Origin: Enterococcus_D entomosocium
GTDB taxonomy: Bacteria > Bacillota > Bacilli > Lactobacillales > Enterococcaceae
Strand: one strand, 5' to 3'
Assembly (NCBI RefSeq): GCF_030441895.1
Contig: NZ_JARJAS010000020.1
Length of the DNA: 64,000 nucleotides
Shown here one piece after another: positions 7,924 to 15,442 of the stretch. A program made the translations under genes and the position numbers. The notes beneath the pieces were generated by a model. That model ran no database searches. It was not told the DNA's origin and saw only the letters and a list, made by a program, of their open reading frames with translations. How positions within the stretch are numbered: the first letter of the stretch is position 1; every line of letters starts with the position of its first letter.

Positions 7924-8979
7924 ATGAAAAAATTGTACATAAATAATGTTGTATCAAAGGAAGCAGAACATATTGTTTCGGCTGCAGGGATTATTGACCT
8001 ATTTCCCAAAGAAGTGATCCTCCAGTATAATTGGCTGATTACAGATTATTCAGGTGACACAAGTATTTTTCGTTCGATTGAAAAGAAGAAGAATGGAAAG
8101 TCGCTTATTTGGCTGACCGGCCATAATTTATTGGATACAATCAAAGACACGTATCTTTATGAAGGGGTGTTAACTGGTTTTTTACCCAGTATTACTTTAG
8201 ATGATCTTTTGTTCTTTGATTCTTACACTGAGTGGGAAGGGTGGAATCGTGATGTAGATCTTCCGTACATTCAGCATCCATTAGGCAGCTTAGAATTAAT
8301 CATTGATGATGGTAGCTCATATTCTGTCGTTACAGACGATACAGATCTATTGGTATATATAGAAAAGCATTGTAAGGATATAGCTGTGTCTGATTCATGT
8401 GATGAAAGACCAGACAGATCGTTTGGCGATCTTTATAGTCAACAGTTGCTACCCACAACTATTGGCAACTGGTGGTTAACCTTTAACGGGGAGCCGATTT
8501 CTTTTAAAGTAATCGATGGTCATAGCAATTTTTCGAGTGACTACGGTGAAACTCATCCAGATTGGGTCAACGAAATAATCGGTCGATTTATCTTATTGCC
8601 TAATTTAAAAATGATCAAAGGAAAGGGAAAACTTGAGATAAAAACGAATCTTCCTCGACACTCTTTCCGTGATTTTGAAATCGTTAGTGGGGAGCGATAC
8701 TATGGAGCGCAATATTTGTTAAAAGAATCGGCCAATAACCTTAATTTTGCTGTAGCTCAATATTATGACGATGAATGTTTCCTGAAAAAATCCTGTGGTG
8801 TGTATCTTCTTGACAGATCTGACTCGGGGCTCCCAGCTTATTTTATTGAGGGGAATCAAAAGCCAACTGATTTAAGATTTTGTTTGTCATGGGGGGCGTT
8901 GAATACTGAGGATTCTTTGTCCTTGGATGTGGCTTGTGGCTTTGATCAAGATGAGATTGTTCAAACTTTTAGTAATTAA
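7924..8979 (+). CDS. Hypothetical protein, orphan
   Basis: I do not recognise this 351-residue protein. It has no signal peptide or membrane segment and is acidic, rich in aromatic and Asp/Glu residues. It looks like two globular halves, about 1-150 (ending near DDTDLLVYIEKHCKD) and about 170-351 (starting near TIGNWWLTFNGEPISFK). ATG codons at 7918 and 7924 are possible; GGGAGAG at 7910-7916 favours 7924. An upstream TTG has no suitable site. It is a single-gene unit between the eno terminator and its own bidirectional terminator, in an accessory block. Codon use is less biased than in the glycolytic genes. A role as an immunity-like or stress protein would be a guess. Confidence 0.75.
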   Translation: MKKLYINNVVSKEAEHIVSAAGIIDLFPKEVILQYNWLITDYSGDTSIFRSIEKKKNGKSLIWLTGHNLLDTIKDTYLYEGVLTGFLPSITLDDLLFFDSYTEWEGWNRDVDLPYIQHPLGSLELIIDDGSSYSVVTDDTDLLVYIEKHCKDIAVSDSCDERPDRSFGDLYSQQLLPTTIGNWWLTFNGEPISFKVIDGHSNFSSDYGETHPDWVNEIIGRFILLPNLKMIKGKGKLEIKTNLPRHSFRDFEIVSGERYYGAQYLLKESANNLNFAVAQYYDDECFLKKSCGVYLLDRSDSGLPAYFIEGNQKPTDLRFCLSWGALNTEDSLSLDVACGFDQDEIVQTFSN

Positions 8980-8995
8980 TAGTGAATGAAAGCTA

Positions 8996-9047
8996 TATAG
9001 AAAAAATCTGTTTCTAGTGGATGAATAAGGAACAGGTTTTTTCTATA
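8996..9047. terminator. Bidirectional terminator
   Basis: A long near-perfect stem (8996-9014 with about 9029-9047) carries six A on the left arm and six T on the right arm, just after the orphan gene. It would work in both directions. Confidence 0.75.
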
Positions 9048-9220
9048 GTAAGTAAGTTGAAAAAGTTAAGAGAACTTATAAATAAAGGGAAAATAACAGT
9101 AAGATTTTAAAGAATCTGCTAAAATTTTTGTAACCGAAAATGAAAATAATATGATTGTTTATGAAAATTTTCATTTTTTATTTACAATTATTATTTTTTG
9201 ACTAGTGAAATTTTAACGAG

Positions 9221-9376
9221 TTGCCAATCACTGCTGTTGCTCAAGAGTTTTCAAGGAAAGAACTTTTATCACAAACAAAAGATTCTTTCTTGATTTTGAG
9301 TATTTATCATGAAGAAATTGTTCTGCTGTTTTTTAAAACTAAAGAAATTCTATTTCATTTTCACAAGTTCTCCTGA
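9221..9376 (+). pseudogene. Possible gene remnant or 51-residue ORF
   Basis: A 51-codon frame opens at TTG 9221 and ends at TGA 9374-9376, and the stop overlaps the first base of an intrinsic terminator. The product (ending KEILFHFHKFS) looks protein-like, but there is no ribosome binding site and stops close the frame upstream. A C-terminal remnant of a larger decayed gene is the simplest reading; a short expressed ORF is possible. Apart from this, 8980-9506 holds AT-rich sequence, two terminators and the promoter of the next gene. Confidence 0.25.
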
Positions 9377-9415
9377 GAGCAAGAATCATTTTATGGTTCT
9401 TGCTTTCATTTTTTT
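9375..9415 (+). terminator. Terminator upstream of the surface protein gene
   Basis: GAGAGCAAGAATCA/TGGTTCTTGCTTTC (9375-9388 with 9394-9407, G-T pairs) followed by seven T. It follows no intact gene. Confidence 0.75.
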
Positions 9416-9439
9416 CACATAAACAAACTTTGAGGTATT

Positions 9440-9468
9440 TTGCATTTTGTCTTTTTTCCGATTAGGAT
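9440..9468 (+). promoter_or_regulatory. Promoter of surface protein gene
   Basis: TTGCAT (9440-9445), 17-base spacer, TAGGAT (9463-9468), 38 bases before the start codon. Confidence 0.5.
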
Positions 9469-9506
9469 AATCACCTGAGTAAAATTTGTTGTTTGGAGGA
9501 AGAAAA

Positions 9507-12500
9507 ATGCTTACTTATGTGAAAAAAATAGCTTACCCAATTTTCATGTTGTCCTTGCTTGTCATGTCGTATGTGACGCCATTGTTACCAGTCGTTACAG
9601 CTCATGCAAACACCGAGGGAAGCACCAAAACAGTCCTATTTCAGAACGAAAAAGGCACAGCGCAAGTGACCTCATTACCAGATCCTACCACAGGGGAGAT
9701 CACTTGGACGATCCAAGTAGAAAAGAATCAACAAGCAGCAAATCAACTGGCATTCAGCTTGAGTGAAGGGGAACAAACGGTTCTGCCGAACTCGATTCAA
9801 AGTAGCGGCACGCCATTTACATATGATTCGCAAAGACAGCAGTTGATAGAAGAAACTACTAGCAGTTCTTTTAGCCAAATGACGCTAACGTTTCAAACAA
9901 AAAGTCTTCAAACATTGACAATCAATTCCGCCTTCCTTCAAACAGATGAAGGAAATGAACAAGTGAAAGAAGACCTCATCAACTCAACAGATGTAGCAGT
10001 TGTTCTACCTGAAAATGAATCCACAGAAGCAACGAGTACAGAAGCCGTACTTTCTGAGACTCAGGATCAAACAGTGGCTTCTGAAAAACAGGTTGTAACA
10101 ACAAGCAGCGAGTCACAACAACAAACGGCGTCAAATACTGCATCAAAAACCATAGAATCAACGCCTGATACCCAAGCAAGTGCGCCAGCAGCTTCACAAC
10201 TTTCAAGTGGGGGCATTTTTAAAAATGATGTTCCTGAAGTTGATGACGCACTTCTAGGAGAAGCGCAATATTTTCATATTTTTGCTAACCATGCGACGCT
10301 AAATACACACACGAACGGAAATTTGGCCGTTGGTGAATTAAACGGAAATGTCAATTTTGGGACCAGTATTCAGGATGGTTCTTTGCCAACAGAAATCAAT
10401 TATATTCAAAAGATCAATTCCATCGCAAACTCTTCTTTTGTATCAGGAACTGATAGTAGAAAAAACAAAGTTGTTTTTGGCCCATCAGTCACAGTAGATT
10501 TAGCAGATCAAAATCAGCAACCTGCCGTTTTTGTAAATGGTCAGAGAATGGATCACTTGAAGACTTCCGAAGTTTTCCAAGATCAATCTGCAAGTGAACC
10601 GTATATAGATTTTAAAAAGGTATTTTCAAGGTTACAGGCGACGTCAGAAAGGCTAGGAGCCTATCCGCAAACACCCGGTGTAACCAAAGATTTTACTGAT
10701 AATAATCAGCGGGTCATCAATACCGCCCGTGCTGAAAATGATACGCAAGAGGTGGTGTTGACCTTAACGGATGAACAAGGAAACCCGCTTGATGACGGTG
10801 TTTACGAACTTCAAAATAAAAAGACACATAAAGAGGTTGATGAAGAGGTCACAAATGATGATGGACAAGTAATCGAAACGGATCTTCCAGAAGGGGACTA
10901 TTCCTTTGTTGAAACAGAAGCGCCAGATGGTTATCTAATCGACAAGAAACCAATTTCCTTTTCGGCAGATACTATTGATGAAGAAGATCAAAAGGTAGTC
11001 GTTACACTTTCAAAAACAGAATTAGAAAAAGATACACCAATTACCATCAAAGGGCTAACAAAAGGCACGTCTCCTGTACTCATCAATGTGGATACCGAAG
11101 GAGCAAGTACCGTCAATATCAAGTCGCAAATCAAACTAGAATATACAGATGGCACGACGCGCAATAGTCATGAAACAGAAGTGTTTGATGATGCCGTTAT
11201 CCTATGGAATTTTATTAATCAGCCAGAAAATCAAATGCTTTCGATTAATAGTCCCTTCCAAGGAACGATTTTGGCTGTTGGTGATACAGTTGATGTCCAC
11301 CAAAATGTTGACGGTAGTATCATTGCTGATACGGTATTGGTCAATGCGGAAACCCACCGCTGGGATCTTCAAGCCAATGAAACGGTTGTACCGATAATCA
11401 AACTAGCTGCAATGAATCACCTGCTGTCTCTTGATACAACGACAATCAGCGGAACCAAAACGTGGGACGATTATGACAACAAATTTAATACCCGTCCGAC
11501 AAGCATTACGGTTCAATTACTGCAAAACGGTGAAGTGTTCCAAACAAAAACGGTTACCCCAAATAAAGAGGGGGAATGGCATTATGAATTTACCGATCTA
11601 CCAACAACCGACGAATCTGGTCAGACCTATGACTACGCAATTCAAGAAACACCCGTTGATGGGTATACCACCAAAGTAAATGGCTATGACCTAATCAACA
11701 CCTACCGTAATACCGAAACGACAGAAGTATCAGGAACAAAGACATGGAATGACTATGACAATAAGTTCAATACCCGTCCTGAAAGCATCACTGTCAAACT
11801 GATTCAAAATGAAAAGGAAATCGACAAGCAAGTCGTAAAATCAGATAACCACGGCAACTGGACCTATCGCTTTGACAATCTGCCTAAGTATGATGCCGAA
11901 GGAAAAGTGTACACTTACACGATCCAAGAAGAAAATGTTCCAGAATACACCACCAAAGTAAATGGCTATGACCTAGTCAACACCTACCGTAATACGGAAA
12001 CAACAACAGTTTCAGGAACGAAAACATGGAATGATAACAACAATCAGCTCAACATCCGACCAGAAAGTATCACTGTCGAATTGATGCAAAATGGTAAAAA
12101 GATCGACAATCAAATCGTAAAAGCCGATAAAGAAGGGAACTGGACTTATCACTTCGAGAATCTGCCTAAGTATGATTCCAAGGGAAAAGCCTATGTCTAC
12201 ACGTTTCAAGAAGCAACCGTTTCTGGATATATCAGTGAAGTAAACGGCTATGACCTAGTCAATACGGAAACAACCACAGTTTCAGGCAGAAAAACTTGGA
12301 ATGACAACGACAACCAATTCAACACCCGCCCTGAAAGCATCACTGTCAAGCTGATGCAAAACGGCGAAAAATACGCAGAAAAAATCGTAAAAGCCGATAA
12401 AAAAGGCAACTGGACCTATCGCTTTGATAAGCTGCCAAAATACGATGCCGAAGGAAAAGCCTATACCTACACGATCCAAGAAGTAAAAATTCCAGATTAC

Positions 12501-12779
12501 ACCACCAAAATAAATGGCTATAACTTAGTCAACACTTATACAGGGCCAGAGACACCGAAAACCCCGAGTGATCCTAAAAAGCCGCAGGTCCCGTTATCAC
12601 CTAAAAAGCCAGATACATCTAAACAACCGGAAGATGACAACAAGAATGACGCAAACCATGCGACTACTGAAAAACGATTGCCTAAGACAAACGAGCGCTC
12701 TTCTTATGTGTGGAGTATCCTTGGAAGTATTTTACTCGTTACAAGCGTTGGGATACTTTATCGACGAAAACATAGTTAA
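9507..12779 (+). CDS. LPxT-anchored surface adhesin with choice-of-anchor-A and four CnaB domains
   Basis: A 1090-residue exported, sortase-anchored protein. Signal peptide 1-39 (hydrophobic core FMLSLLVMSYV, cleavage near TAHAN), a beta-rich and Ser/Thr/Gln-rich stretch (40-245), then a choice-of-anchor-A-like domain (245-405, starting LLGEAQYFHIF and GNLAVG). A SpaA-like domain (412-500, ETEAPDGYLI) interrupts it; what looks like its C-terminal half resumes at 508-625 (FQGTILAVGD). Four CnaB repeats follow (644-1011), each with an SGxKTW lysine, an IQE/FQE glutamate and a terminal Asn for isopeptide bonds. Then come a Pro/Lys-rich wall spacer, LPKTN at 1058-1062, a membrane span and RRKHS. 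ATG 9507 has GGAGGAAG upstream. Likely role: adhesion; ligand unknown. LPKTN ends in N rather than the usual G. Confidence 0.85.
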   Translation: MLTYVKKIAYPIFMLSLLVMSYVTPLLPVVTAHANTEGSTKTVLFQNEKGTAQVTSLPDPTTGEITWTIQVEKNQQAANQLAFSLSEGEQTVLPNSIQSSGTPFTYDSQRQQLIEETTSSSFSQMTLTFQTKSLQTLTINSAFLQTDEGNEQVKEDLINSTDVAVVLPENESTEATSTEAVLSETQDQTVASEKQVVTTSSESQQQTASNTASKTIESTPDTQASAPAASQLSSGGIFKNDVPEVDDALLGEAQYFHIFANHATLNTHTNGNLAVGELNGNVNFGTSIQDGSLPTEINYIQKINSIANSSFVSGTDSRKNKVVFGPSVTVDLADQNQQPAVFVNGQRMDHLKTSEVFQDQSASEPYIDFKKVFSRLQATSERLGAYPQTPGVTKDFTDNNQRVINTARAENDTQEVVLTLTDEQGNPLDDGVYELQNKKTHKEVDEEVTNDDGQVIETDLPEGDYSFVETEAPDGYLIDKKPISFSADTIDEEDQKVVVTLSKTELEKDTPITIKGLTKGTSPVLINVDTEGASTVNIKSQIKLEYTDGTTRNSHETEVFDDAVILWNFINQPENQMLSINSPFQGTILAVGDTVDVHQNVDGSIIADTVLVNAETHRWDLQANETVVPIIKLAAMNHLLSLDTTTISGTKTWDDYDNKFNTRPTSITVQLLQNGEVFQTKTVTPNKEGEWHYEFTDLPTTDESGQTYDYAIQETPVDGYTTKVNGYDLINTYRNTETTEVSGTKTWNDYDNKFNTRPESITVKLIQNEKEIDKQVVKSDNHGNWTYRFDNLPKYDAEGKVYTYTIQEENVPEYTTKVNGYDLVNTYRNTETTTVSGTKTWNDNNNQLNIRPESITVELMQNGKKIDNQIVKADKEGNWTYHFENLPKYDSKGKAYVYTFQEATVSGYISEVNGYDLVNTETTTVSGRKTWNDNDNQFNTRPESITVKLMQNGEKYAEKIVKADKKGNWTYRFDKLPKYDAEGKAYTYTIQEVKIPDYTTKINGYNLVNTYTGPETPKTPSDPKKPQVPLSPKKPDTSKQPEDDNKNDANHATTEKRLPKTNERSSYVWSILGSILLVTSVGILYRRKHS
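11436..12540 (+). repeat. Four tandem CnaB-encoding repeats
   Basis: Four in-frame repeats start near 11436, 11718, 12000 and 12270. The SGxKTW serine codons lie at 11448, 11730, 12012 and 12282, so the period is 282, 282, then 270 bases. The shorter last step is a loss of four residues (YRNT) at the junction of repeats 3 and 4. Copies remain clearly alike at the DNA level, so copy number could change by recombination. Confidence 0.85.
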
Positions 12780-12789
12780 CCAATCAAAA

Positions 12790-12833
12790 CTTTGTCCTGC
12801 TTCTCTGCTAGAAGTCAGTACAAAGATTTTTTC
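12790..12833 (+). terminator. Terminator of surface protein gene
   Basis: CTTTGT...ACAAAG outer stem with an inner CTTCT/AGAAG stem, then ATTTTTTC. Confidence 0.65.
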
Positions 12834-12874
12834 TTAAAAAAGTATAGGACTTATTTAAGACTTGCGACAAAACT

Positions 12875-12904
12875 TTGGCTGAAAACCGGTGTAAATGGTA
12901 AACT
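12875..12904 (+). promoter_or_regulatory. Possible promoter of hydrolase gene
   Basis: TTGGCT (12875-12880), 18-base spacer, TAAACT (12899-12904), 19 bases before the start codon of the next gene. Confidence 0.35.
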
Positions 12905-12923
12905 AAAATGAAGGGGGGATCCT

Positions 12924-13880
12924 ATGGTTTGGCTATTGCTACTACTGCTAATTTTTATTTTTTTGGTGTACTATGTATATCGCACGTCTGTGATGAAAAA
13001 GGGCGTACGCTATTTTGTTTCGGCAATTATTATGCGTAACAATGAATGGTATGAAAAAGAAGGCAGAAAGAAACTGGGGATTCCATACAAAGAGCGGATC
13101 GCGAAAAGCAGTTCGGCTTTTTGGTCACAAGGTTCGGAATGTACGGTAACGACCACCGATGATCTGATCCTGAGAGCAGAAGTCTTTGATCAGTGTGCTA
13201 AAACGTGGGTGATCTGCTTGCATGGGTATCGCAGTGATGGGCAAGCAGACTGTCAAGATGCGGCCGAGAAATTCTGGGCTGCGGGTTACAATGTTTTAGT
13301 TCCTGATTTGCGTGGACATGGCCGTAGTGAAGGCAAAGAGATCGGCTTAGGGTGGCTAGATCGGATGGATCTGCTTTTGTGGATCGATAAGATTTTGGAA
13401 AAAGACCCACAAACCCAAATCTTCCTCTATGGTTTAGGGATGGGAGCGGCGACTTTGCTGCTGGCCAGTGGAGAAGTCATGCCGGTGCAAGTTGCGGGTT
13501 TGATCTCAGACAGCAGTTATACGTCCGTTTATAGTGCCATTCGGGCAAGTCTACCACAATTTTCTCGGTTACCCGTCAAGCGCTTTTTGCGATTAGCCAA
13601 TCGTTACAGTAAACACTTAGTCGGCTACCCCTTCCTACAAATCTCAGTGACCCGACAAGTCGGCAGCAACCATTTACCTGTGCTGTTTTTACAAGGAGAA
13701 AAGGATACGTTTCTTTCTGAAAAAGAAATCAATACTTTAATGGAAGCAACGGCTGGGCCGAAACAAAAAGTCCTTTTTCCCAATATGGGACATTTACAGG
13801 CAGTTAAAGATGCCCCAGAATATTGGCCAACCGTTTTGCAATTTATTGAGAATATCAAACAAAAAACAGACATTGTCTGA
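12924..13880 (+). CDS. Membrane-anchored alpha/beta hydrolase, nucleophile Ser replaced by Gly
   Basis: A 318-residue alpha/beta hydrolase of the cell-envelope S33/DUF type. An N-terminal membrane span (residues 2-20, LLLLLLIFIFLVYYVY) would anchor the domain. Oxyanion-side ICLHGYRSDG, VPDLRGHGRSEG, an acid in GEKDTF and the His in NMGHLQA are in place. The nucleophile elbow is G170-L-G-M-G174: the catalytic serine of the usual GxSMG is Gly172 (codon GGG). Two or three base changes would separate GGG from serine codons of the TCN type, only one from AGC-type neighbours. The rest of the fold looks intact, so this may be a pseudoenzyme. AAGGGGGG precedes ATG 12924. The GNAT gene follows after 17 bases, probably co-transcribed. 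Confidence 0.85.
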   Translation: MVWLLLLLLIFIFLVYYVYRTSVMKKGVRYFVSAIIMRNNEWYEKEGRKKLGIPYKERIAKSSSAFWSQGSECTVTTTDDLILRAEVFDQCAKTWVICLHGYRSDGQADCQDAAEKFWAAGYNVLVPDLRGHGRSEGKEIGLGWLDRMDLLLWIDKILEKDPQTQIFLYGLGMGAATLLLASGEVMPVQVAGLISDSSYTSVYSAIRASLPQFSRLPVKRFLRLANRYSKHLVGYPFLQISVTRQVGSNHLPVLFLQGEKDTFLSEKEINTLMEATAGPKQKVLFPNMGHLQAVKDAPEYWPTVLQFIENIKQKTDIV

Positions 13881-13897
13881 TAGAAAGGGCGAAAACA

Positions 13898-14170
13898 ATG
13901 GAAATAAAAGAAGAAAACAAGCGTTTTGCTTTATATGATGGAGAAACAGAAATTGGTGAGATTACATGGCAAGAAACACCAGATGATGTACTTGAAGTTG
14001 ATCACACCTTCCTCAACCCTGATTATCGTGGACAGCAATTGGCGCAAAAATTGCTCAAAGCAGTTGTTGAAAAAGCACGACGGGAAGAGAAAAAAATTAT
14101 GCCTGTCTGCTCCTTTGCGGTTAAAGAGTTCAAAGAAAAACCAGAATATGATGACGTACTCGTTCGCTGA
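13898..14170 (+). CDS. Small GNAT-like N-acetyltransferase (YjdJ/COG2388 type)
   Basis: A 90-residue protein of the minimal GNAT family represented by YjdJ. The acetyl-CoA-binding region is visible: LEVDHTFLNPDYRGQQLAQKLLKAVVEKAR, read as the beta4/alpha3 R/Q-x-x-G-x-A equivalent (RGQQLA), followed by KIMPVCSFAVKEF, typical of this family. The substrate is not known for most members. ATG 13898 has AAAGGGCG upstream. A terminator follows. Confidence 0.8.
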   Translation: MEIKEENKRFALYDGETEIGEITWQETPDDVLEVDHTFLNPDYRGQQLAQKLLKAVVEKARREEKKIMPVCSFAVKEFKEKPEYDDVLVR

Positions 14171-14195
14171 TTTGAACGAAAGCGATCTATGAGAA

Positions 14196-14226
14196 AAAGG
14201 CTGTCAGAAAGGACAGTCTTTTTTTT
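14196..14226 (+). terminator. Terminator
   Basis: GGCTGTC/GACAGTC stem (14199-14205 with 14212-14218) extended by A-T pairs, followed by eight T. Confidence 0.85.
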
Positions 14227-14326
14227 AAACCGTCACGCAACGAGCAATGACAAAAAGGGAGTAGTAATTTCTAGCGGAAAATGCTAAAATAGAAAGGACG
14301 ACTTTAGCAAGCAAGGAGGAGCTAAC

Positions 14327-14563
14327 GTGTATAATATCTTATTAACTGCTGTAATTGTTATTTCGATTTTAATGGTCATTACGATCATGATGCAGCCTAG
14401 CAAGCAAAATAGTGCAGCTAGTGCCTTTACTGGCGGTGCGGATCAATTGTTTGGTAAGCAAAAAGCCCGTGGATTTGAAGCAGTGATGCAGCGCTCAACG
14501 GCCATTTTAGGTTTTGTTTGGATGGTCTTGCTCTTTATTTTGGCTTTTCTTTCATCAAACTAA
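14327..14563 (+). CDS. secG: Preprotein translocase subunit SecG
   Basis: SecG is the small stimulating subunit of the SecYEG channel. The 78-residue protein has two membrane spans (about 3-20 and 55-75) separated by a loop with FTGGADQLFGKQKARGFE, the family signature. It starts with GTG at 14327 behind a strong AAGGAGGAG. A TAAAAT -10 element at 14285-14290 lies upstream. It has its own terminator, then the esterase gene. Confidence 0.93.
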   Translation: MYNILLTAVIVISILMVITIMMQPSKQNSAASAFTGGADQLFGKQKARGFEAVMQRSTAILGFVWMVLLFILAFLSSN

Positions 14564-14577
14564 TCATTTTGCTAGCG

Positions 14578-14603
14578 AACCTCTCGTAAAGAGAGGTTTT
14601 TTT
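14578..14603 (+). terminator. secG terminator
   Basis: AACCTCTC/GAGAGGTT stem with GTAAA loop, then seven T. Confidence 0.9.
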
Positions 14604-14686
14604 CTTTTTAAGGGTAAGATTTTGATCGCATTTGTCGAAGTATTCTTCTTAACTATGGTAGAATTGGACGTGAGGTGAAAGGAAAC

Positions 14687-15439
14687 ATGAAAACATTTAA
14701 TCAACCAAAACCGGTTTTTGCTGAACACGGCAAGCGAGCAGTCATTTTGTTCCATGCCTATTCAGGTAGTCCTAACGATGTGCGTATGCTTTGTCGTTCG
14801 TTAGAACAAAAAGACTACACGGTTTATACGCCGATGTTTACTGGACATGGTACGCCCAATCCAGATGATATCTTAAATCAAGGGATGGCTGTTTGGCAGC
14901 AGGATGCTGCAGATGCAGTTACTTATGTAAGAGAAAAAGGCTATGAAGAAGTTGCCGTTCTTGGACTTTCGATGGGCGGGATTTTAGCGATGGATCGTTT
15001 GACACAAGATCCAACATTGATGGGGGGCGGACTGTTTTGTTCGCCACTATTTGAAACCAAGAATGAAGTGCCAGTCAATTTTGAAAAGTATGCTGAAATG
15101 GTCATACCCTATGCTGATTTAGACGAGGCGACCCAAAAAGAAATATTGGCAGAAGTCCCTCGTAAGGTCAGAGAGCAACTGCAAGGGATCGAAACAGTCG
15201 GACAAACCACAGCTGGGCATTTAGGGAAAATCGAGCGCCCAGTCTTTCTAGCACAAGCAGGAAAGGATCAAATGATCGATCCACAGACGGTTTTCAAAAC
15301 AGCAGGGGCACTGTCCCATGTTCCCTATACGCTTCAATGGTATCCCGAAAGCGGTCATGTGGTGACCGTTGGACCAGAACGGAAAAAATTAGAGCAGGAT
15401 GTGTTTGCTTTCTTAGAAACACTTGCTTGGAAAGAGTGA
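14687..15439 (+). CDS. Carboxylesterase (Est30-like)
   Basis: A 250-residue cytoplasmic serine esterase of the Est30/monoacylglycerol-lipase type. Catalytic residues are all visible: Ser95 in GLSMGG, Asp in QAGKDQMID, His in PESGHVVTVG; FHAYSGSP carries the oxyanion hole. Members hydrolyse short-chain carboxyl esters; the physiological substrate is uncertain. A GTG at 14675 is possible but lies within the GAGGTGAAAGG ribosome binding site; ATG 14687 is preferred. It sits in the conserved secG-est-rnr-smpB order, three bases before rnr. Confidence 0.9.
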   Translation: MKTFNQPKPVFAEHGKRAVILFHAYSGSPNDVRMLCRSLEQKDYTVYTPMFTGHGTPNPDDILNQGMAVWQQDAADAVTYVREKGYEEVAVLGLSMGGILAMDRLTQDPTLMGGGLFCSPLFETKNEVPVNFEKYAEMVIPYADLDEATQKEILAEVPRKVREQLQGIETVGQTTAGHLGKIERPVFLAQAGKDQMIDPQTVFKTAGALSHVPYTLQWYPESGHVVTVGPERKKLEQDVFAFLETLAWKE

Positions 15440-15442
15440 GTT

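Noticed and set aside
11436..12540. Regular repeats as a possible CRISPR array
   Set aside because: The repeats are about 280 bases, in frame, and encode CnaB domains.
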